This document shows, piece by piece, positions 24,331 to 35,577 of a DNA stretch of 64,000 nt. Made by a program: the position numbers and the translations under genes. The stretch comes from Helicostylum pulchrum (lineage: Eukaryota > Mucoromycota > Mucoromycetes > Mucorales > Mucoraceae): NCBI GenBank assembly GCA_025677825.1, contig JAIXMO010000030.1:310001-374000 (forward strand). Direction: 5' to 3'. The notes beneath the pieces are model-generated. The model saw nothing but the letters and a program-made list of their open reading frames with translations. It searched no databases and was not told the DNA's origin. Position 1 is the first letter of the stretch. Each line of letters begins with the position of its first letter.

Positions 24331-24492
24331 TGTTGGGCCACCAATTTTGAAAATGGGACAACCAATAAAATTTGGGTTACCATTGAGAATGGGTCAGTCA
24401 AAGGGACTAATAATTTGAAGGTTTTATTTTTGATAATTTTATATGGTTATATGTTATTGTAAGTTTCCACGATTTAGCCTGGTATCAGAGCC
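24331..24492 (+). mobile_element. Possible Ty1/copia LTR end with primer-binding site
   Basis: TGGTATCAGAGCC at 24480-24492 is the classical primer-binding-site sequence complementary to the 3' end of initiator tRNA-Met in Ty1/copia retrotransposons. Upstream, 24331-24469 begins TGTTGGG and ends CA, the usual LTR ends. No gag/pol frame follows and I did not find a second LTR, so this is at most a degraded or solo remnant, and the LTR boundaries are a guess. Confidence 0.35.
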
Positions 24493-24512
24493 TTCTTGCA
24501 AAACAAATTAAA

Positions 24513-24595
24513 ATGACAATCATTTCAAGAGAACGAGCAGCTTGCTTGTTCTATGCTGTTGAATTTACTGAAATGGAGGATGTTGAAATCTGTTG
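24513..24595 (+). pseudogene. N-terminal HTH fragment of a Tc1-like transposase
   Basis: From an ATG the frame reads MTIISRERAACLFYAVEF and then an acidic helix (TEMEDVEI), the style of the first helix-turn-helix of Tc1/mariner transposases. The frame is broken at 24596 by the TA-flanked element described next. A possible continuation lies at 25286-25406. Assignment is by pattern recognition only. Confidence 0.35.
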
Positions 24596-25283
24596 TAGAG
24601 TGCATCTACTTTTAAACCTTCAACTTTTAGCTCCGGTTTCCCTCCTTTTTTTCTTTTTGATAAAACACGACGGCAAACCCTTTTAAGCATAAAACAATCA
24701 GATGGAATTGGTTATGAACGGTCCAAGTACCTCGCCATACAACGATATCAAGGAAAAAGTACTTTAACGGTTTCGATCAGTACCAAAGTTCCAAAGAAAC
24801 ATTCCTACTTTACGGAACGAACTTCGAACTGTGATCCCTCCTGCAGCTATTGAAAACCATACGTTGAATGTTGAAGTTGATGATAGCGGGGCCATTACCA
24901 ATCCTTTGCCTGTCGAATGCATTAGAAATAAGCTTATACAATGGGGTTTCTACTTTAAACGTATGGGTAAGTCATTTACGCCAGAATAAAAAAAAACCAG
25001 ATAATACTTAGTTAATAACCTCTCTCATATTTAAAAGGTAAGGTAATTTATTTTGAAGGTCACGAAAGAGAGGACGTAGTGACCTATAGAAAGGAATGGT
25101 CTCAAAGAATCATAGAATACCAACGTTATGCAGAGACATTTGGCTATGAAGACGTTAGTGTCGCTATTTCTCCTGCCTTGCCTGATAATATTAGACGTAT
25201 TTCCTTATATAGAATCGAGATATCAATCCTCAAAAATGACCGTTTTTAAAAAAAGTTGAAGGTTTAAAAGTAGATGCACTTTA
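24596..25283. mobile_element. Internally deleted Tc1/mariner-like element with 30-bp TIRs
   Basis: Two 30-bp terminal inverted repeats, 24598-24627 and 25252-25281, match at every position except the outermost base (left G, right equivalent A). Both ends are flanked by TA (24596-24597 and 25282-25283), the target duplication of Tc1/mariner elements. The 684-bp interior keeps part of a transposase frame: residues reading LPVECIRNKLIQWGFYFKRMG, an intron with GTAAGT/AAAAG, then KVIYFEGHEREDVVTYRKEW and YQRYAETFGYED. This GHERxDVVxYRxEW block precedes the first catalytic Asp in this transposase group. The likely catalytic region (ISLYRIEIS) lacks the expected Asp-Glu and the rest of the DDE domain is missing, so the copy cannot act by itself. 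Confidence 0.8.
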
Positions 25284-25285
25284 CC

Positions 25286-25406
25286 AGCAATCCAAAAAAA
25301 CCCAGACTTCTCTGTACGAGAGTTATTAATGCAAATTCACTCGACATACATCTGTACCAAGCAGAATCATAACAGCAAGAACCTTTGCATTCCACTAATC
25401 AAATAG
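25286..25406 (+). pseudogene. Second fragment of the interrupted transposase
   Basis: A frame reads AIQKNPDFSVRELLMQIHS and continues to a TAG at 25404-25406. This resembles the second helix-turn-helix of Tc1-like transposases, where a (A/V)xKNPxxxxxELxxxI pattern is common. It starts right after the 3' TA of the inserted element and may be the continuation of the fragment at 24513-24595, though in a shifted frame. Confidence 0.3.
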
Positions 25407-26757
25407 CAAAATTAGGTACTTGCACATATGATACTTGAATGATTCAAGTGGAGGTAGGTATATGAAACGAGTGGGCCCCAATTAGTATTGATATCTTTTA
25501 ATAATAACAGACAAATGTCGCTCAGCCTAATTTGTTTTACAAAGCTTTATTTATAAAATAAAAGAAAAAGTTTTAGACAAGTGATGTGTTACAAAAAAAG
25601 TATGCGGAAAAAAAATAGATTACGCAAAAAATATTACAAAAAAAGATAATATTTCTGTATTTGGTTTCGATTAAACACTGTTTTTGGTGCAAGCTCCACG
25701 ATTTTGGCAGCAATAGTAATAAGGTTTTAATGGCAACCTATATCGATTTGATGATTAGAGAAGCTATACAACTAAAGGTTCGTGAAAAATATTATTTCCG
25801 CAGCTCACTACAACTGCTAATCACGTTATTCCTGCTGCTAATGATGTTGTCACTGCTGCTCGTCCTATTATATCTTCCGGCCGTACTCGAATTAATCGTA
25901 TAATGGATTCTCTTTGTGACCACGCATAAAGTCTAGAGACAGTTACTAGAGATATACTTTAAATATATCCATTTCTTAATTATTTTCTTATGTTTCTATA
26001 AAAAGACATTTCACAGTCTATATGAAATCTTACTTTTCCTTGCTAATACGAATAAACTGTAATACTTTTATTTATAAAGAAACATTAACCGTTTAACTAA
26101 CGATTTACTAAATAGTACGCTGTAGCTCTTATACCCTTCAGTATATAGTAGACAAGGAGTTGTGAAATCTTGCTTATCAAAATTCACCTGCTTTTTAAAA
26201 TACCTTAAACTATCTAGTCACTTTACAAATGATAAATACATGTTTTAACTCTTCGTATTGTTAGTTTTGCTTACAAAAAAAATATAAAAAGCGTTTTGAT
26301 AATATAAATATGTGCTCATAAATTGTTATTTTTTAAAAAAGAAATGCTTGCTTCTGCAGTTTTCTTGGTAACACTTTCTAATAGTTATCATGACCGTGCT
26401 CACTTAATAAAGTGATTTATATAAACAAACTTAATTTCAGAGTATTCGTCAAGAATTTGAGAATCAATACCCCTCGTGGCAACTTTCATCAAAAGAGAAA
26501 AACGAAAAAGGTATTTTCCCCTGATAATCCAGAAACTACTTACTATGCTCCTGTTGGTGACAATCTTTCCGGCGATCTCATTGACAATATTATAAAGAGA
26601 CTTTCACTTGTCAGCACTCCGCTCATAAAGTAACAATATTTTTATGCCAAAAATAAAAAATAGCTCTTTGAATATGATTTTATTTAAATTATTAAAGATA
26701 ACCGTAGCAAAGAATAATATTCTAAAAAAAGTATGCGCAAAAGTATGCAAGAAAACT
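25407..26757. other. Gene-poor region with degenerate coding-like stretches
   Basis: Nothing assignable. Short plus-strand stretches at 25661-25903 and 26430-26633 have coding-like composition (for example APVGDNLSGDLIDNIIKRL in the latter) and an acceptor-like TTTCAG at 26442-26447, but stops interrupt every frame and no family is recognised. Probably decayed gene or transposon sequence. Confidence 0.35.
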
Positions 26758-27583
26758 TTATAAAGTAACGCGTCTTCGACTAGTGATACAACTGTCTTCT
26801 TTATAATTATTATCATGGTTATCATGGCTATCATGACTATCATCGCTACTATCATTACAATCATTACCATCGCCATTATTTCCATGATCACCGCCATAGC
26901 AGCTGGTAACATCAGGCAAGTATTTCAAAACCTTTGGGAGGAATGCTAGTCCAAAGACACTAAACAAACGTGGATCAATATCTATAACCATGATCGATTT
27001 GACGATAGCAGATTGCGTATCAACTTCACGCTGTAAAAAAAATAGCAAAGTCTCTAAAACGGTTTGCAGCCATACTGGTAATTTCATCCAAATGAAAAAC
27101 CTCTAGGATTGCAAACCCTCCAAATTCACCAAAAATATCTAACAGCTCGAAAGAACGCCTTCCCATTTTTATAATACGGTTATGTGCAGCGCGACCCTTA
27201 CTTTCTACTTTACGACTATAATTTCTAGACGCGGCAGATTTTTGGTCTCCTTGCCAATGATTTCCGATCATCAGTCCGATAGCGTTGACATACCCCATAG
27301 CATCCAGACTTGACTTGAAATCTTCTAAAATGCAACTTGGGCCCTTCATCAGTATGTAGCTGTGTGCGTATTGGGTTATTGAACCCAAGTCGTTCCAATC
27401 AACCTGGACTTGGCCTCTCATTGTAGCTTCAATGTCCGTAGGTGTCGCCTGCAAATCAGTTAAAGCCAAAAGTATTTCGAGGTTGAAAGTATCCAGAGAT
27501 GTAAATTTGGTGGTGGTCTCCCAGTTCAAAGTGTCGTAGCACTCAGAGTTTAAATAATTAATATAGGCAACTAATATATACAT
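26758..27583 (-). CDS. Orphan two-exon gene, His/Asp-rich C-terminus
   Basis: Exons 27101-27583 and 26758-27030 join in phase 0 over a 70-nt intron (GT...TTTTTTTTACAG) to give 251 aa. The composition is normal for a protein (for example DLQATPTDIEATMRGQVQVDW, GLMIGNHWQGDQK, GRRSFELLDIFGEFGGFA), which argues against chance. The C-terminal ~45 residues hold a repeat of Asp/His/Asn (GDHGNNGDGNDCNDS, then DSHDSHDNHDNN), possibly metal-binding or just a slippage repeat. No family is recognised. It sits among decayed mobile DNA, so it may be a lineage-specific or transposon-associated gene. The start is not certain; an upstream exon may exist. Confidence 0.42.
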
Positions 27584-28579
27584 AAAATGCTAGTTACTAT
27601 GAACTTTAACGGCCCCCTATATATGTCTTGAGAACTTCTCAGCTGTTAGATTAGAATCTTTGAGTTGATAGCCGCTTTGGTTCATGCTGTGTTGAACCTT
27701 TATTTTTTTAGAAAAAGTTTGGCTACATCATACCATAAAAAAAGGTAGTTTTTGTCTTGCCAAAATTGCAGAAACCACGATATTAAGGGTCAAATCTGTG
27801 TATACCTACATATAATACAACGAAATATAGGCTGCATTTATTAAACACATATAGATAAAACCTTCCCCTCCTCCAATAAAAAAATCCCCAATCTATAAAT
27901 ACATCGATTATACGACATATGTAAATAATAAAGTCAAAATTACAAGTATTATTCGCTAAAAGTATAGTTTCAGAAGTAATACTCTAGCGTTTCAGAAATA
28001 GATTACATAAATATGCATATTTATCTTACACATCACGCAGTTAAAATAATACTTAATTATAACTTATTATGTAGTTTCTATCCCTATCTAAAAATTAAAG
28101 ATGTGCACATAATTTATTACTTATTAACTATAGCCAATTATGAAAGAAGCGGGACTGATATTAAAGACGTAGTGTATTCCGTAATAGACTTATATTCTTC
28201 TTATTATGTACTACAATTTACCAAAATAAAAAACACGGAATAAAATCCCGACAGGTTTTTTTTTCAAGAGGTTTAACGCTTGACTGTTCTATCCCCTCGA
28301 AGAGGGGGTCTTATAAGAAAGTTAGATGTAAAGAAGCCAATGCTGGACATACCACTTTTATTTATAAAAATGAGAATCATTTTTGTAAAATATTGTCTCT
28401 AAACCCGCAGGGCGACGACTCCGCCAGCGTGGCGAGGTAGGCGGCTTACGCTCTAATGTGTTTGTGTCGCATGATTATATCAAAGTAGGTTGAATACAGA
28501 TCTTAACGAGCGGCTTGATTGGGAGTCGTTTCAGGTTAAGAGAAATACCCTCTGATTCTGGCAACGAAGGGCTCTTACC
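27584..28579. other. Gene-poor region with a GC-rich patch
   Basis: No gene supported. An AT-rich 76-codon frame at 28013-28243 is judged chance. At about 28403-28450 base composition switches abruptly to ~65% G+C (CCGCAGGGCGACGACTCCGC), the highest in the accessory regions, which suggests a piece of foreign or rearranged sequence adjoining the Fanzor-like remnant. Confidence 0.35.
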
Positions 28580-28871
28580 TTAACGTACCTTGTGTATTCT
28601 CGAGGAAGATTTAGTATTCGAAAGCTTTGTTTTGGATGATTGAACTACAGGTGGTTTCGTTCTCTTCCTCAAAACCTTGAAGTGTCTTGCAAGCTTAGCT
28701 CTTTCCATCTTCGTATAAATCGATGTTTTTTTTTGCTTGATGTACCGGTTTCCTTCATGCAATACAGTAAATCCCTTCTGTCGGGATCCATTAGAGCACC
28801 TCTGAGGTCTATTTTATTCGATTCATCCCTCGTCAAATGTTCTATATACTTCGTGTTATCGGTTTCATTGT
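28580..28871 (-). pseudogene. Decayed Fanzor/TnpB-like fragment (RuvC-I region)
   Basis: Reading the minus strand from an acceptor-like AAATAG at 28872, the frame gives NETDNTKYIEHLTRDES, then ALMDPDRRDLLYCMKETG. Near an A9 run the frame shifts and continues as IYTKMERAKLARHFKVLRK, RTKPPVV and TKLSNTKSSS to a stop at 28580. The pattern Asp-Pro-x-x-(R/K)-x-(D/N)-Leu followed by a basic helical stretch is that of the RuvC-I motif and following region of Mucoromycota Fanzor/OrfB-like proteins. Family role: TnpB-related RNA-guided nucleases carried by mobile elements. One frameshift and lack of the rest make it non-functional. Assignment by motif memory, not by search. Confidence 0.4.
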
Positions 28872-29275
28872 CTATTTACACGTTCAGAAAAAAAAATATG
28901 GCGTATTATTTTTCATGTACCTTTATTAAGTGCCGAAAAAAAGTAGTTTCAACTTTATAGTATTATATTCGGATGGATTACATTTGAGTACTAGTAAAAA
29001 AGTGCTCTTAAGCACGGTGATTGCTCTAAAGAGGATTGTATCCGACATTAAAAAAAACAAAAACACTAAAAAAAAGGCAGAATTAAAATATATAATACTA
29101 ACTTTTTTAAAAAGATACATATATATAAAAAAAAATACTTACTGTTATACATAACTAGTAAAAAGAAAAAGAAAAGAGAAGAGGTTTACTTATTCTAAAA
29201 AAAATAGCATAAATAAGAAGTAGACTGATAAAATAGACCTATTTGCTCAAAGCATCTATTTAATCATTTTTACAT
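28872..29275 (-). repeat. Dispersed repeat copy A
   Basis: This stretch aligns with 41968-42330 and more weakly with 43475-43755. Shared blocks include CTATTTACACG(T/C)TCAGAAAA at its left end, a T-rich tract with TACCTTTAT(T/A)AAG, and TTTGAG..CT(A/C)GTAA...AAGTGCTCTTA. Read on the minus strand, the repeat looks like an exon followed by an intron, and in this copy it leads directly into the Fanzor-like fragment at 28580-28871. Confidence 0.55.
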
Positions 29276-30968
29276 AAGTATATATGTCTACAGCTTGTTG
29301 TTGCAACTTATTTTACCATAACGTAAACGCCGTTCCAGCTTGTTTCATAAAATAAGTTAAGAAAAATACTTTACGCTTTTTTTTGCCTGAACATGTAAAT
29401 AGAACGAGTACCATGAGTACGATTAATTAACTCTTTTACAAACTGTAAAAGGGATGTAATAACTATAAAAAAATGATTCATTGTTCTCTGGGATATACAG
29501 CTGTTAGAATAGTTACATCTTGGTAAGTTTTATTTGTAGTTGAAGTAACATTAAAGTCAAGCAAGATACGTTTTAGCGTTTATCTCGAAATAACATTTTT
29601 TTTTTTTTCGTTTTCAATAACTCCCAGGCTTTCCTTAAGAGGCAGCTCCCCGTATTTTTTTCTATGCCAAAACTGATTAATTCACTTTTGTTTGGATTAT
29701 TAAATTAAAGTAATACAAGTCCAAGAGTTCAAATAAAGTTTGAATAAATATGAAGTCAACAATCAGAAGGGAAGTACCGCATCTAGTCAGGAACGCTAAA
29801 AAAGGTAAGAAACCATTGGAAGGGCGGGGAGTCGAGCAGGAATTATCAGACTCCCCTAAAACCAATCAGATTCAAAGTCGGAGTGAGCTACGCGACACTG
29901 TTTTACACTCTTTCGCAGAGTGTAATATAACTGCACAAACAAAAAGCTTTTTGGTTTAGCCAATTGTGAATACGCAAGAAAAAAAAACAGGCCACATATT
30001 CTATTTTTTTTTTCAGCATGCATTTCTTTGAAACAATTTATATATTTGGTATACAAAAAATTTAACTGCCAATTATTCAAGCATAAAAAAGTTAAACTAT
30101 TTTAAAATGAAAGGGTATTTAATCCTGTACAACAAATAAACTAAATTTGTAGCACAAATTTCTTCTTTCAAGTATGATATAGATATACGAACCACGACAT
30201 TAACTCAATTACAATGACCAATTACGTCAATAGGTACAACTAGGTGAACTTGCTAGCGTTCAAAAGTTTTTTAGCCGCAGATAAATAAACAAATACCCAT
30301 CATGCATTTATGTATATGTTTACTTTTTCAGAAAAATAAGTATGAATACACATGCGCGCAAAAAGATTTAGGCAGGTTTTTTATTTTATTTTATTTAATT
30401 TTATTGAGCGGTTAGTATCGGAAGAGGCTACAAGAAAGGAACCTGTTCGATCGCCTCAGAACATTGCAATTGATCTACAGATGAAGTGTTGAGTCTAGAG
30501 CACATGAATAAAGTGAAAAATGCATCAGCTGCTGCGCGCGCAAGGTATTAGAATAGCAGATCGCCAAGAAAGTGAATACAGATGACACGTCTATGATAAG
30601 AATAAAAAAATTCTCTCTCTCTTTTAGAAAAAAACCTCGTATATAAACTGATTAAATGCAGCGATTCAAGGAAAAAATAATCAAGATAACGTATCGTATT
30701 GCCGAAAATACGAAAAGAGCGCTGTACCTGAAAATACTTTTTTCTAAGCTAACCTTTATTTGAGTGTATTAACCCGAGAATGTAAAGCGATAAATGTCGG
30801 ATCAAGAAAACGAAAAAAAAACTCCTATTTTTGCAAGGAAAAAAAAAAGAAAAAAAAAGAAAAGAGAGGGAGACAGCACACACAGGTGAGTACGGGAAAG
30901 GACAGTGTATTATAAAAATAGACTCGGTCCGGTAAGTCCGTTGTATATAGTTTTTATTTATTTTATAA
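29276..30968. other. Gene-poor AT-rich region
   Basis: No gene supported. Contains an 8-bp inverted repeat (GGGGAGTC ... GACTCCCC, 29826-29856) with a 15-base loop inside a 69-codon plus-strand frame. A coding-like stretch at 30415-30560 (EEATRKEPVRSPQNIAIDLQ in one frame) could be a transposase scrap. The rest is A/T rich. Confidence 0.35.
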
Positions 30969-31508
30969 TTATTCAAGTCCAGTTTTTTCTCCACTGCCAC
31001 TAATTACAGTGTCAAAATCAAGCGTGTCGAATAGTGAATTATCTTGCTGTCTATAATTTATTTCGACAAGTGAACTTAGTGTCTTTATTTCTTCTTGCTG
31101 CATTAATAAGTGAGGCCAATACTTCATGCATTCTTTTTCTAGTGTTAAAATAATTTGGTTTGTCATGGTCATTTGTTGTATATCATACTTTTTTTTATGT
31201 TAGTATATTATTAAATTCATATAAAGATACAAATAATAGAAATTTTTATTTTACTTTGCCAAGGTAAACTCGATTAAATAATGGCAAGTTAATCGTGGTA
31301 GATTGGTCTGAAAGCGTTAAACATTTCTCTGAAAGCGACACTTGAACATGGTTCTAAGTATGATTATTATTATTAGTATTTTGATGTGAGCAAATGGATA
31401 GTTAAAATATATTACACTATTGATTTGAAGTGTAATTGATTCCATTGTTTGTGTCCAAACGATAGAAGAGGGTATAACTGAATTAACGTGTTCTGAATTA
31501 ACCATCAT
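30969..31508 (-). CDS. Small unrecognised protein, three exons
   Basis: Exons 31418-31508, 31255-31340 and 30969-31187 join in phase to a 131-aa protein. Introns have good signals, including a TATACTAAC branch point before the last acceptor. The sequence begins MMVNSEHVNSVIPSS, continues with WTQTMESITLQINMSLSEK, LPLFNRVYLGKYDIQQM, then a helical region (ECMKYWPHLLMQQEEIKTLSSLV) and ends in an acidic tail. The size and mostly helical make-up recall small subunits of kinetochore (DASH, e.g. Spc19) or Mediator complexes, but no motif is decisive, so no function is given. The exon 1-2 junction is the weakest part of the model. Confidence 0.45.
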
Positions 31509-31765
31509 TTTTACTGTTATCGTTTCTACTGTTGGGTATATATGTATATTAATATTAATGTAAGCTGAAAGAAGAAAAGTAAAAAAAAAAAAAAAAAAAA
31601 AAAAGAATTAAATATATAAATTTCGGCCCGTCTGAGGAGTTCATCACCTTTTTCAGAAAGTGATACACACATATTTTAAGGGATCGGTAATAGATTTTAA
31701 TTTTGGTATTTAGGCAGTTAAAAAAAAAAAAAATGCAAATTATATCTTTTAATGACAAAAAAGGT

Positions 31766-34563
31766 TTAAAATGTCTATAATAATACAATTAAAATAAAGT
31801 TAGTTTTTACAGTGTATAAAAAAAAATAAAAAAAATACGAGTGTTAACTTACCCAGTCCTTTGGTATTTTTTGAGCCCATCTGAATTTATCCATCAAAGT
31901 CTTACTAAAGACCTTTTCCAATGGGACATCGTTCTTTCTACACCAAGCAACAGTAATACGAGGATCAATATAATTCAATTTTGAGGTACCAAGAGCCACT
32001 TCCTTATTCTCTTCTTTATCTGTAGCTTGATTCTTGGTTGCATAAATACGTTCATCTACTTTTTTAATTTGAGCGACTAATTTCTCGACAGTTACACTAG
32101 GTTTAGGTTCTATCTTAGCGAGCTTAGATTCTCTCTTTAAGCGATCAGCAAGCTCATCAGCGGCTTTTAACTTTTCTTTCAAGTCAGCAGCGGTCAACTT
32201 GGGCTGCTTTTCAGCAGCTAATTTCTCATTTTGCTTTTCGAATCTAGACTTGATCCTCTCTCTTTCCTTTTGAACTAATTCCTTTTCATGTACTTTAATC
32301 CAATCTTCTTCAAGATCACTTTCAGGCTCAGCGTATTCTGGCTTCTTTTTCATTTTTGCGTCCAAGGCATACAGTTGCTTTCTCAACTTCATGCGTTGAT
32401 ACTTGAGAGCACGAATACGATCACCGATACGAGAAATCATTTGGTCATGTGTTTTACTAGCAGATCTTTGATGGTTACATAAAATAGCTACTTCTCGATT
32501 AGCGCGGTTATAAGACAAGAGTTTATCGGGTACAGAGTCGTTAGGGTTGGTCAATAAATCGACTTGTTGTTGAAACGTAATGGAAGCGTTAAAAGTACGA
32601 AATACTTTAGCAGATAAACCCTTCATACAGCTATTCAAATACTTGTTTAATTCCGAAGGTGTTAATCGATCAAAGATCATGTGTCCTTCACCAACTTGGT
32701 TCTTGAATATTTTAATGTTCTTGAATACTTGTGTCTCAACTTGTACTGTGTTTTGATAACGAATGGAATCTTTACCAAGGAAATCAAAGTGTAATGTGTT
32801 GGGTGGCTCTAATTGAATATGCTCATAACGTAATGAACAACAACCGACCGTATCTGCTTCATCGTCACCCTTTTCGTTACCAGCTCTCAAAGCTAATCTA
32901 TCAATGAGGTACATGGCTGTAGCGCGTTGACGTACTTCACTCAACTTATCTTTTAATTCACGAGTATAAATATCACGAATCGCCTTTACATATTTCTACG
33001 TAAAATAATAATAAATTAAAATCTGTTATGCACACAGCAAAATAAATAATTTTTTACCTTTAATTCTCTAGCCTTTTCAAACTTTTGCATATCACTTTGA
33101 CCTTTCCAAGTAGAAGTAGCAGCTAAAAAGACATACTTGATAGCGCCATTGACGTTTTCTTTCCAAGTGGCTAACCAAGTAGCAGTTTGATCGTGAACGA
33201 CAGCAGCCCATTTATGTCCTTTAGGAGGTTCAGGAATGACGGCATCAACACCCAAATTCAAAGTGACTTGCTCAGGTAATACACGCGTCTTGAGTTTACC
33301 AGTCTTTGGATGGTTGCCTCTACCACGAAACAATGCAGGAGGTTCGATTCTGAAATTACCTACTTTTTCTTTACGACCGTCAACAATAGCGTAAAGGTAC
33401 TTTTCCTCTGCCTTTTCTCTTTCTTGTTTAATTTGCTAATTTTATAAATAAAAAGGGGCGTATTAATAATTGTTTTCTTCTTTTATATTAAAATCTTACC
33501 ATCTTTTGTTCCTTTGTCAAGAGTTTTTTAGCTTCCTTGTCTTTTTCAAACTTTTCCCAGATGGGTCTGAAATCACACTTTTCAAAGCTAGTGATTTTGG
33601 GATTCTAAAGTTTTTTTTTTACATTGAGTTAATCAGGAAGAAAAAAAAAAAAAAAAAAAAAGTTAATTTCCCTTTACCTTGGGATCTCTTTTTAAAACCA
33701 CCTTCCAATCTTCAAAGAAGTTCTTTTGGAATACAGGATTAGCGGCATGCTCTGTTTCTAAAAGAGCAGCAAAGAAGGAAGCAACTTCTTCAGCTTCAGG
33801 AGAAAGGGAGATAGGTTTACCATCATACTTCATTTTAACACCGTGAGGAACGTAATCAGGGGGGAACAAGACACCGTTATGTTGAAGCGAAGTCCACTTG
33901 ACAGAGTCATCGTGTTCCATTTCTGTAGGTAATTGCTCTTCTTCCCACCATTTATAAAGATCTGGATCGTCTTCTTCCTTCTTGACCTTTTTATCGCGCT
34001 TGACAGGTGAACTGGCAGCAGAAGTAGCAGGTCGTTTCTTTGATGGTTTATCTATATCCATGGGTTCTGCTTTAGGTTTTTTTAATTGCTTTTTCATTGC
34101 CTAATAATAAGCAAGGAGATAAATAAAACAAACAAAAAAGTATTATTATTTATAGCTTACAAGAGGAACATCATCTTCGCTATCAGATTCATCCTTTACA
34201 TTTGCTTGTTTAGAAATTTCCCGTCTACTAGGTTCTTGCTTAATAGTTTCTTGTTTAATTGTTTCTCGTTTGATAGTTTTTTTAATAGGTAAAATGCGTT
34301 TAGCTAAGGGGACATCGTCTTCATTACTACTACTATCACTTTCACTGTCGCTATCACTACTACTATCATCACTTCTAACAGATCTTCTCTTGGCGAAACG
34401 AGGGTTTGTAAGACGTTGTGATAATGGAATGTCGTCTAAATCAACGCGTTGTTGATTATTGGATATCCCTTTTTTTTTTTTTGGATATATTTAAGTATAC
34501 TACACATACATATAAAAGCTATTTACCATAGAAACATAAGTTATTACCTTTATTACTTGACAT
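31766..34563 (-). CDS. TOP1: DNA topoisomerase I
   Basis: Seven exons: 34548-34563, 34161-34468, 33678-34100, 33500-33604, 33058-33435, 31853-32995 and 31766-31774, giving 793 aa. The N-terminal ~220 residues are charged and Ser/Lys-rich (nuclear targeting). The core follows with [30 protein letters not shown] and the active-site segment [16 protein letters not shown], whose Tyr (about residue 752) forms the covalent DNA link. The protein ends [13 protein letters not shown]; the last two residues and stop are on a 9-nt exon, matching the DWxF end of eukaryotic enzymes. The first exon is only 16 nt. Role: relaxes supercoils ahead of polymerases in the nucleus. Confidence 0.96.
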
Positions 34564-34685
34564 GATGCCTTTTTCTTTTTTAAGGAGAAGAAAAAAAAAA
34601 TATAAAAAAGAAGAAGAAAGTATACAAAGAAAAAAAAAAATTTATCTCTTTTTAAAAAAGAGAAAAAGTGACACGGGAAGGAGAT

Positions 34686-35577
<892 letters not shown>

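Noticed and set aside
25661..26633. Possible gene made of frames at 25661-25903 and 26412-26633
   Set aside because: Stops and frame changes prevent a model and no family is recognised; kept only as degenerate sequence.
28013..28243. 76-codon plus-strand frame
   Set aside because: AT-driven composition (Ile/Tyr/Lys/Leu), no neighbouring signals; probably chance.
29677..29959. Overlapping frames with an 8-bp inverted repeat, considered as a tRNA or small RNA
   Set aside because: The stem GGGGAGTC/GACTCCCC has no D-, anticodon- or T-arm consensus; not a tRNA. Frames overlap on both strands with no family.
30415..30560. Coding-like scrap (EEATRKEPVRSPQNIAIDLQ, then an Ala-rich stretch) resembling a transposase HTH
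   Set aside because: Too short and stop-interrupted to assign; mentioned in the regional note only.
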